This document shows positions 55,856 through 64,000 of a stretch of 64,000 nt of DNA, in pieces. Source of the DNA: Fragilaria crotonensis (lineage: Eukaryota > Bacillariophyta > Fragilariophyceae > Fragilariales > Fragilariaceae); contig JAKSYS010000286.1 of assembly GCA_022925895.1 (NCBI GenBank), forward strand, positions 1 through 64,000. The letters are read 5' to 3'. Made by a program: the position numbers and the translations under genes. Positions within the stretch are counted from its first letter, which is position 1; each line of letters begins with the position of its first letter. The notes beneath the pieces were generated by a model that saw nothing but the letters and a program-made list of their open reading frames with translations, had not been told where the DNA came from and searched no databases.

Positions 55856-56759
55856 GAATAAACAAGCAAAGAACGAATCTGCTCTCAGGATGAATCTCGT
55901 TAAATGTGATGATAATCAGGCTTGTTGCTTTGTGAGACCTCATCGAAAAGGACGAAGAATCTGGTCGTGGGTTTGTATCACCCCGAATAACAACATAGAA
56001 CCCGTGTAGTTGCATTGTCTGATCGCGTCAATTTCAGTACTCTGCTGGTCCGCGGGGGATGGAGTATGTACCCGCTTCACCTCGGTGCAATCGGCATAAA
56101 ACGTTCTGACAGCTAACTCCGTGACCATCTTTCAGTACGACTTCTGCGACAAAGAACACACGTCCCCTTCCCAAGTGATCAACCAACGAATCTTTTCTTG
56201 TCACGTTTTGGAAGGACATTCTGACAAGCAGGGGTTTCCAATTCGTATATGCATATGTGTCCTGGGTCCTGGGTGTTCTTCCTTGGTTTGTTAGGGCCTT
56301 GTGTGATCGCGCAAGTCATCCAAACGTCCCACCGTGCACGTGTCCCTTCTTGTTTAAGGGTGAACAAAAATCGTGACAAAAACAAAAACGTCTTCTTCTT
56401 GCTGTTCTTGAAAAATACTCCAGTACTAGGTACGTACGTCCCTTACGGTGACAAGAATGCTGACATAAAACATAAACACATTATTGGGGCTGCGACAAAA
56501 ACATAAACTTAAGTCTTGTTCAGCGAACAAGAATGGTTTGATCAATTCGATTGCTGTGCTCGTCTGACGCCGATCGGTACTACCTGGTAGTACCTGGGAC
56601 ATGCGGCATTCCTTCTTGACCTTAGTCGGGAGTCAATTCGGGAGTTATTAGATACATAGAACGGCTACTACACCGTTATTTCATAACGTCTTGAAGGTAA
56701 TCTTGCCGTACACAGAATCCCATCGAGCTCGCCAGTCACACCCCAACAACGTTTTGAGA
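55856..56759. other. Intergenic between NOS and ankyrin-kinase gene
   Basis: Divergent spacer: NOS reads leftward from 55855 and the ankyrin-kinase gene rightward from about 57093, so both promoters probably lie here. Short open frames show no domain. No TATA-like or other promoter element can be named with confidence. Confidence 0.4.
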
Positions 56760-57060
56760 GACAAAAATCTTCAACACGCTTGCAGCGAAGAGGACGATTT
56801 GCAAACCTTCTTCGGACGAAGACGACATGCGAAGAAGGTTTTGGAGTGACACACGCAAAAATATTCTAGGTTGGTTCAGTGTGCAACATGTACCAGACCA
56901 GACTTTTATGTGAACACCTTCTTCGATGCCTTAAGTAGAAAACGATATCCAACGAAGAAGGTTTCTTCGCACGAAGAAGATTTGGAAGCAGGCTTCTTCG
57001 GGCGAAGAAGGTCCTTTCAACATTCTTCGTTCATAAGAAGGTTTCGGACACGCGCAAGCC
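56760..57060. repeat. GAAGAAGG / CCTTCTTC motif cluster
   Basis: Repeated and inverted copies of aaccttcttcg and cgaagaaggtt (for example 56812-56841, 56957-57025 and 57038-57050), ending just before the start codon at 57093. A related cluster lies before the other ankyrin gene at 38935-39030. Inverted copies could form hairpins; function unknown. Confidence 0.5.
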
Positions 57061-57092
57061 AAGCTCACGAGCGCGAGTCTGACATTTTCGAT

Positions 57093-60000
57093 ATGCTCAA
57101 AAACATTTTGCCGTTATCCTTCGTTGGTTTTAAAAACAGTCAACGGCAAAAGACGGTTATTCTTTCCGTCTTGAGAAGAATTTCCGCATGTCCCTGGGCA
57201 AATGTGAATGGCAAAGATGAATATGGTTACACAGCTCTTATCCGTGCAAGCATGTTTAGCCATGTGGAAGTGGTTCGTTTTTTATTGGATCACGATGGAG
57301 TCGATGTGAATACCAAAGATGACTTTGGCGTAGCTGCTCTCATCGCTGGGAGTAGAAAGGGCCATTTGGAAGTGGTTCGTGCGTTACTGAAGCACGATGG
57401 AGTGGATGTGAATATCAAGAATGACCATGGTGCCACAGCTCTCATCATAGCAATCGAGAAGGGCCACGTGGAAGTGGTTCGTGCTTTATTGAATCACGTA
57501 CGGGTGGATGTGAATACGAAGAATAATAATGGCGATGCAGCTCTCCATTTGGCAAGCTTAAGTGGCCGTGTGGAATTGGTTCATGCGTTAATGAATCACC
57601 GTCGAGTGGAGGTGAATGTCAAGAATAACCATGGAGCCACAGCTCTCACCTTGGCAAGCGAAATGGGCCATGTGGAAGTGGTTCGTGCCTTATTGAATCA
57701 CGTGCGGGTGGATGTGAATATCAAGAATTCTAACCATGGCGACACAGCTCTCATCTTGGCCAGCTGGAAGGGTCATTTGGAAGTGGCTCGTGCTTTATTG
57801 AAGCATCATGGAGTGGATGTGAATATTCAGAATAACAATGGCAACACCGCTCTCACCTTGGCGAGCTACGATGGCCATGTGGAAGTGGTTCGTGCATTAT
57901 TGGAGCACGATGGAGTGGATGTGAATATCAAGAATAACCATGGCGCCACAGCTCTTGATTGCGCTCGCAGGCAGAAAAAAGCAGATGTCGCACTTCTCTT
58001 GGAGTTACACATAAAGCGTGACCGTCGACAAAAGACTGGCTGGACATGGATGGCTCTCGTTTGCGCTAGTGTTTGGGGTTCTTTGAGTGCTGTTTCAAGC
58101 TTCAGGATTGAACAATTCCGAAAGAAGCTCGACCATGTAATGAATACCATCTCTGCTGAACCTGTGGAACTCTCCTTGGCATACATTGAGCGATGCATCA
58201 AGAAGGACCACAAACTTGGATCGGGAGCCTTTGGCGACGTGTTCTTGGCGGAAGATAGTCGTCTGCCTAAGAAATTTGCAGTGAAAATGATTAGTCCTAC
58301 TAAATGTGATGATGCCACCATCAAGGAAATTCGCAAAACCTTTCGGACGGAACTTTCGGTACGTTCTTTATTGAGTGTTGCCTTTACTCACTGTGAGCAT
58401 TGATCCCTTGTCAAGACCAATGACGTCTTCTTACGGATCATTTTGTACAATATATCCAGACGCTTAAGAAATGCCGGCATCCCAACATTATTGTCTTGTA
58501 TGGCTACAGTTTAAATGCCAACCGTGCACAGCAGTGCTTGGTGTATGAATACGCCGCAAATGGCTCCCTCGTTGGCTTCTTTGCTGATGTCGGCAACAGA
58601 GCGCGCCTGTCGTCAGACACTCGATTGTCCATCATGTTCCAGTTGGTGCGAGCGGTACACTTCTTGCACACTGGCGGTTGCAAAAAGGTGACAGGCGATG
58701 GTTGGAAAGTATTTCATCGCGATATCAAGAGTGCCAACATTTGTGTGGCGGACGATCTCACCCCCCGGCTGATTGATTGTGGGCAGGCCGAATATGTACC
58801 TGACGAGAGCTCGAGCGATACTCCGGGATCGTTCTCAGTCTTTGTACGGAACAAAACTGCCGGGCCTGTATTTGGAACCGCCGGGTACATATGCCCAGAG
58901 TTTGCCAGGATGCAGCTAGAAGGGATTTCTTGTCCCTATATTCCTGCCTTTGACGTGTTTTCTATTGGCGTTGTCATGGTTGAGATAATATTGGGATGCT
59001 TGATTAATAGGAATGGCACTCAATTCGACAGTGCTTTTCGTCGATACGTTAACGCTGAGCGTGATCAGCTTGTTGTCGATGGATGGGAAAAGCTCAAAGG
59101 TGATGCCGATCCCGTCGTCAAGTGGAATCCAGAAGCACTTGAACTCGTTTGCAAGACTGCTATTTGGTGCATGGCTCCTTTCCCTGAGGATAGGTTAAGT
59201 ACGGATGACCTCCTAGGCGAGCTTAACCGCGCCAACCAGTTACACTTCGGTATACGGAATTCCGAGCCGCCGAAGGGAGCTGCTAGTCATGGCAACCCCT
59301 GTGTAGTATGCAACAGAAACGGTGCAAGTATGAAATGTAGTGAGGGTCACGCACTGTGCTCAAGCTGTATTGAGGAATCTCTTTTGAGTGCCCCCCTTCC
59401 TGGCATAGGCGGATGCCAACTCACGTGCCTGATCGACATGTGCTCCAGCCATCCTCTGCAAGACAAGGATCTTTATCGACACATAAATGTTGGGATATTC
59501 ATCAAGTACATTATGGGACGAGAGTTGTACGGTTCTGCATCGCCATTGAGTAACATGAATGAATTGCTGCAGAACACCAACCATGTTGTCGACCAAATGC
59601 ATGCGGGACAACAGGACACGAGGCAGGATGTCGAAGAAGTCATTGCCGGGCAACAGGGCATCAGGAAGGGTGTCGACAAAGTCCACGCAGGACAGCAGGG
59701 CATCAAAAAGGGTGTCGACGACGTGAAGGCAGGACAACATGGCATCAAAGAGGGTGTCGACGAGGTCAATGCAGGGCAGAAGGGCATCAAAAAGGTTGTG
59801 GACGACGTCCATGCAGGGCAGAAGAAGTTGGCAACAGGACTGAACTGGGCATTGGGTGCGTTGTCGTTGCTCACTGCGAACGAATTCAAGGAGTGTCCGA
59901 ATCTTGTTGTGATGACTCCAAGCTCGATCAAGGAGAAAAACTGGAGTAATCCCATCAACTGGGTCAAGTGGGTTGGGAAGCAACGGTTCAAGGTTGTGTT

Positions 60001-60406
60001 CTGCTGTGCGCACTCCCATCAACCTGGCCACGAACCCTTTGAGATCTCGGTGACGCGAAAATGGATCGTCAAGGCTGCACCATGGCTCAAAAGGTGTCTC
60101 CAGTTGTTGGCGTTCATCGCCAATGTCCAATGCCTTCCCTTCCCAATCCCAAATCTTTCGTTTTTGGACCAATGCAAAAACATGAAGGAATTTTACGATT
60201 CGTTGAGAGAAGAAAGATCGCTGAGTCCAATGAAGACTTTAGAGGGTGCTGCATTCAATGCGATTGCAGAAAAGGCCAAGGAGAATCGATCGCATTGGGA
60301 CGGTCCGATGGTTTCTGTGACTGATGATAACGGAGCACCAATTTGGGTGAAAGAAGATTTCAAGGAATTCTATCAGGTATCGTCTTCGGGTTTGGTTGAA
60401 ATTTGA
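57093..60406 (+). CDS. Ankyrin-repeat / protein kinase / RING-like protein (one intron)
   Basis: Two exons, 57093-58358 and 58460-60406, with a 101-bp GT...AG intron; splicing joins FRTELS to TLKKCRHPNIIVLYGY in the expected kinase order. About 1,070 residues. Eight ankyrin repeats (about 45-315) precede a hydrophobic stretch (WTWMALVCASVWGSLSAVSSF). The kinase has LGSGAFGDVFLAED, FAVKMI (Lys), VFHRDIKSANI (HRD) and LIDCGQA (DCG for DFG), so it is probably active; the overall look is TKL/RIPK-like. A RING-like finger follows (CVVCNRNGASMKCSEGHALCSSC), then six 14-residue units (xAGQQGIKKGVDDV) forming a likely coiled coil. The last ~180 residues contain RFKVVFCCAHSHQPGHEPFEI...WLVxAAPWLK-like sequence, also found in stramenopile signalling proteins as I recall. 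ATG 57093 was chosen because the frame upstream has no ATG. Predicted signalling scaffold/kinase; substrates unknown. Confidence 0.85.
58359..58459 (+). other. Spliceosomal intron in ankyrin-kinase gene
   Basis: Starts gtacgt and ends atatatccag. Length 101 bp, phase 0. Without it the frame stops at 58403; with it removed the kinase domain is continuous. Confidence 0.85.
59600..59850 (+). repeat. 42-bp tandem repeat coding the 14-residue coil units
   Basis: Six units encoding x-A-G-Q-(Q/K/H)-(G/D)-(I/T)-(K/R)-x-x-V-(D/E)-x-V. Spacing of 14 residues (two heptads) fits a coiled coil. Confidence 0.75.
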
Positions 60407-61436
60407 CCATCAGAACACTGTTCAGAAACCCACCGACTCCTTTCCGAGTCCCAAAGCCAAAAGACGTAGAAACATCACCACTCCAGTCATTGCTCGACAT
60501 TTGTTTGCTCCGTGCGAAAACCTCGGAAGCGTCTCTCAACAATTCATGTATGCCATACCAGTATCAAGTATCAAGTAGGAATAGTAGTTAGTGTCTTCTC
60601 CCTTCACGAGTTCTGCAATGCAAACAACATATTCTAAGCTGTATTCAATCATATGATCGGGGTGACGGAAGGGAGTGGTTTGTGAGTTGCTAAAATAGCT
60701 GTACGTTGTGCACCTGCAGGGTTGCCGATGCCCGATGCCTTGCTGTTTCGGTAAGAGGGCTTCTATCAACGATATGATCATATCATTCCCTCTGCTTAGT
60801 ACTCAGAGTACAGTACAAGTAGCTGCTAAAAACCGGAAATCTATTTTACGTGCTGCCGCGATGTTACAAGTAGCTGCTCTAGTAGAGAGTAGAGAACACA
60901 TATACGAACAAATACTACTGTGCGACGATGCACTGTCGCATGACGCGAAGCATGTGTGTGACCATACGTTCGTAGTATGGTGTAGTACGCGCTGTATACT
61001 ATGTTATATCTCCAGCGAATACCGGTAAGACAAAGGTATACGCAGCATATAGATAAACCTAACATGTGCTGCGTACATGTTAGATATAGCGATATGGTGC
61101 TTGATCCGACCTACTGGCGGATCTCACTCTTTTGTTGAATAACTTGAATTGTAGTAAGTGCGCTGCTCCATGAGGCAGGCAACTTTGTACGGTTTATCAG
61201 ACCCAACATCTAAATGAGATGAATATGAATTAAATACCACCAATGTTCGAATGGCATGATATGCGACTCATTGCCGACATTGGTTCTCGACTTTCGACCT
61301 TATCGAAGCGATGATGCACAAAACAGCGGAAGGACTGATCACCCGACCTTATGAAGAGCGCCGTCGCAGCGACCACGTACAACGAATAAATGTACTCACT
61401 ATCTTCTTTTACAGAAACTAACTTAACAGCAATCCT
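60407..61436. other. Intergenic; probable 5' LTR/leader of Copia-G
   Basis: No gene recognised. A perfect 7-bp hairpin (taacatg...catgtta) is at about 61060-61085. The last ~350 bp before gag should hold the 5' LTR and primer site of Copia-G; tgttagatatagcg (near 61078) to cttttaca (near 61414) is a candidate LTR with TG...CA ends. Without the partner LTR this cannot be proved. Confidence 0.35.
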
Positions 61437-62915
61437 ATGGATATCGAAGAACTTGACGAAGTGGTCAATGAACCACAGCCACCCGTGATGGACACCATCC
61501 TCACGTGGATCGGATTCGAGCAAGAGGCAACTCGGCAACTCCTTCTCGAGGAAGGGTTCGAGTCGTTCGCAGACGTACTCGCAATGAAGGAGAAGGATGT
61601 TCGCGATCTTGCCGACTCCTATGGAAGGCGTACGGTCGCTGATGGACGCTCCATATTTGGGTTGCGTAGGACCAGATATCTCATTGGTTTAATCCATTGG
61701 GCACAAGACTACCAGAGGATCGGCGAGGAACCAAGTATCGTTGGTATTCAAGATGCTATCCAGTTTCGTTCAGCTCTTGACGAAGCATACGAACGCGCCG
61801 ATGTTCGCAAGGTGGAAAAGGAACAGTCCGATACCGTTAGCAAGGCTGCTGACCCGGGCAAGTTCAAGGACGAACGCAAATGGCCTGAGTGGGAACCAGC
61901 ATTCGTCAACTACCTCTCCACCATCCTCGGAGTAAACGGCATCCCTCTTTGCTACGTCATCCGCGAAATCGCAGAACCCGACCGTTCCGCCGATTTTGCC
62001 AGCTTTAACGAGAGAGCAATCGCTTGCGCCCCTCTGAATGGCTCGAACTTCCAGGCCGACGCCAGGAAGGTACATCAGCTACTGAAGAGTTTCCTTCAAG
62101 CTGAGTCGGCTGAACAGTGGATAAAGCCCTTGGCCAAGCACCAAGATGGACGGAAGGACATGGAAGCCCTCAGAGGCCACTACAGTGGCGAGGGTAATAC
62201 CAGCCGTCGTATCGCGGTTGCTGAAAGGTACCGCGATACACTCCACTACAAAAACGAGAAGGCTTTATCCTTCTCCGTATTCTTGGATAAAATCCAAACA
62301 ATGTTCAACATCTTCGAGACGGAAGGCGAGCCGGTGCAAGAACAAGCCAAGGTTCGAATGCTTCTTAAGAAGGTGGAACATCCACAGCTGCAGACTGCAG
62401 TGGGAACCCTTCGCGTGCGTGCCCAGATGGACAAGGTCACGTTCACTGAGTGCGCGAATCACCTATCTGCGATTGTATCAGAATTACCTGACTATCAACT
62501 TAATCGCAAAGTATCGGCAACTGACACTACGAAGGTCAAAGCCAAACGCATTCGGGGCGGGGGTGCAAATGGCAGTTCTCTCGCGTCGAAGCGTAAGGGC
62601 ATCTACATGCCTGATGGCTCCATTTGGACGGGTTACTACTCCGATTGGGAGAAAATGTCCGATGCCGACAAACAGACGGTGATGGATACCAGAAAGAAAA
62701 ACAAAGCGAAGGGAGCAACCCCCAACAAGAGGAAGGTTAGTGACGTTAAGTCTCAACTCGCTGAGCTGAAGAAGTCTATCGCGGCGATCAAACTCAGCAA
62801 CTCGTCCAAAGATGACGACACGTCCGCCACTGATGAGTCCAGCGTTCCTGATAACGCTGGCGACTCCTTTGGCGGTCGCAACAAAAAGAAAGCTCGAAAG
62901 ATTGACGTGATGTGA
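61437..62915 (+). CDS. Copia-G Gag
   Basis: Intact 492-codon frame from ATG 61437. The N-terminal SAM-like segment (DTILTWIGFEQEATRQLLLEEGF, KEKDVRDLADSYGRRTVADGR and FGLRRTRYLIGLIHWAQDYQR) is the usual head of algal copia Gag proteins. A capsid-like helical region follows (FQADARKVHQLLKSFLQAESAEQWIKPLAKHQDGRKDMEALRGHYSGEGNTSRRIA). The tail is basic and lacks a CCHC knuckle (KRKGIYMPDGSIWTGYYSDWEKM...KKNKAKGATPNKRKV). It would assemble particles around element RNA. The stop (TGA 62913-62915) overlaps the pol frame by ten bases. Confidence 0.85.
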   Translation: MDIEELDEVVNEPQPPVMDTILTWIGFEQEATRQLLLEEGFESFADVLAMKEKDVRDLADSYGRRTVADGRSIFGLRRTRYLIGLIHWAQDYQRIGEEPSIVGIQDAIQFRSALDEAYERADVRKVEKEQSDTVSKAADPGKFKDERKWPEWEPAFVNYLSTILGVNGIPLCYVIREIAEPDRSADFASFNERAIACAPLNGSNFQADARKVHQLLKSFLQAESAEQWIKPLAKHQDGRKDMEALRGHYSGEGNTSRRIAVAERYRDTLHYKNEKALSFSVFLDKIQTMFNIFETEGEPVQEQAKVRMLLKKVEHPQLQTAVGTLRVRAQMDKVTFTECANHLSAIVSELPDYQLNRKVSATDTTKVKAKRIRGGGANGSSLASKRKGIYMPDGSIWTGYYSDWEKMSDADKQTVMDTRKKNKAKGATPNKRKVSDVKSQLAELKKSIAAIKLSNSSKDDDTSATDESSVPDNAGDSFGGRNKKKARKIDVM

Positions 62916-64000
62916 CCGTCTCCACAGTAACTAAAAAGTTAACAGAAAAATCAGCGAAGGTTATCACTTTCAGCTCTGACACTTTGGTTTTATCTTCTGT
63001 GGTTTCGGTCAATAAGACGTCGCAACGACGTACTTCATCCTTAAACAACGCTGTTCGTCGGCGTCATGACAGCTACCATGCAACCTATGGTCGCATGGAG
63101 TTGGATTCCCACGCCGACACAGTTGTGCTTGGCAGCAATGCCATCATCATGAGTTATACCACTCGTGAGTGTGACGTCTCGCCATACGCAGACAGTTACG
63201 AGCCGATACGTAATGTTCCAATCGTCAGCGGTGCCACCGCTGTCACGAGCCAAAGCACAGGCCAGACGTATATCCTCATCTTCAACGAAGCCATTTGGAT
63301 GGGAGAAACACTGGATCATTCGCTCATCAACCCTAATCAGCTTCGACACCATGGGATCGACGTACAAGACAACCCTTTCGGCAATGTCGCAATGCATATC
63401 GCGTCCGACGGTGATGACTTCATGCATCCCATGCAAGCCGACGGGACAACGATCTTCTTTGATTCGCGGACACCTACCAACCATGAGTTGGATACTTGCC
63501 AACACATTGTGCTCACCTCATCGAACGAGTGGAATCCACGTGACGTACAGTTCCCAACAGCTGCCCGTCACTTGGAGGAGGGACACAACATCAGCCGAAT
63601 TCGGTCGTCACCCGCACAAACGGAGTTTGATATGACTACTCATAACTTTGACGATCGAGGCGGCATAACATGCGTCATTAGCGCACGATTGGCCGCTGAG
63701 GTACGAGTCCACAGTGACGATATGCCTCCAGATATACCGCTCCCAAAGACGTTCGCTACGAGCAAACGTCATAGCGACATAACCGCACAAGAGTTGAGCG
63801 AGCGCTGGCTCATCGGGTTATCCCAAGCCCACGAGACCATAAAGGTTACCACGCAGAACTGCACTCGATCGGCCGTCTTACCATTGAGCAGGCGTTATCG
63901 AGCAGACCGCGTTTTTGAGAAGCCCTTACTTCGTGGGGACTTTTACACAGATACAATGGACGGACGATGCAAGTCCACAAACGGAAATCGCTACGCACAA
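62906..64000 (+). CDS. Copia-G Pol, 5' part (protease and start of integrase), runs off window
   Basis: Open frame with no stop from 62906 to the window end, one base back (-1) from gag. It reads GRMELDSHADTVVLGSNAI, the protease active-site region with DSHADT as often seen in algal copia elements, then a region ending LRHHGIDVQDNP. Near 63800-63990 comes RWLIGLSQAHETIKVTTQN...RYRADRVFEKPLLRGDFYTDTMDGR, which leads into the integrase core with its first Asp (TDTMDG). RT and RNase H must lie to the right. No recognizable slippery heptamer occurs in the ten-base overlap, so the gag-pol link is either unusual or a small indel. Confidence 0.8.

Noticed and set aside
61078-61414. Candidate 5' LTR of Copia-G with TG...CA ends
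   Set aside because: Only one copy is in the window and no convincing primer-binding site follows, so boundaries cannot be claimed as a repeat feature.

Overview
The window looks like nuclear DNA of a diatom, probably pennate, or a close stramenopile relative. Four things point that way: Ty1/copia elements of the algal type (Gag with a WIGF...DLADSYG head, DSHADT protease), a membrane-anchor fragment typical of diatom LRR receptor-like proteins, very large ankyrin proteins, and a 101-bp GT-AG intron. No prokaryotic operon, tRNA, rRNA or CRISPR array was found. Most of the sequence is a nested retrotransposon graveyard around a few host genes.

Layout. 1-9857: the 3' half of a plus-strand LINE (A), split inside its RNase H domain by a minus-strand copia element (Copia-1, 2738-8534). 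A ends in a T-run inside a minus-strand LINE (B, to about 11.6 kb). 11637-19194: plus-strand LINE C, 3'-truncated at the left LTR of plus-strand Copia-D (19195-26336). 26337-30640: broken host sequence: a PRP2/DHX16-like helicase N-terminus, an LRR-receptor N-terminus, midasin-like pieces and a phytanoyl-CoA-dioxygenase-like C-terminus. 30913-35737: a P-superfamily DNA transposon with matching terminal inverted repeats and an 8-bp target duplication. 35862-36107: a TA-flanked MITE. 36596-38702: a Crypton (tyrosine recombinase plus GCR1_C domain). 39341-41248: an ankyrin protein built from a 210-bp higher-order repeat. 42475-55855: a nitric oxide synthase gene (minus strand) cut in its coding sequence by an 8.6-kb LINE (F, 42840-51464) with a perfect 16-bp target duplication. 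57093-60406: an intron-containing ankyrin / protein kinase / RING-like gene. 61437-64000: gag and the start of pol of a third copia element that runs off the window.

Main results. The NOS carries, N-terminal to the oxygenase domain, what read as two consecutive globin-like domains. The first keeps an LGxxH proximal-histidine signature and the second has Gln at that position. It also has an MGSCQS acylation signal and lacks an evident calmodulin-binding helix. Both NOS halves are open and rejoin in frame across the LINE target site. The P-like transposon and the Crypton are two rarely annotated DNA transposon classes lying side by side. The two complete copia elements have primer-binding sites that appear to match two different internal parts (anticodon arm and D arm) of initiator tRNA-Met. 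All family assignments rest on motif reading; no database search was run.
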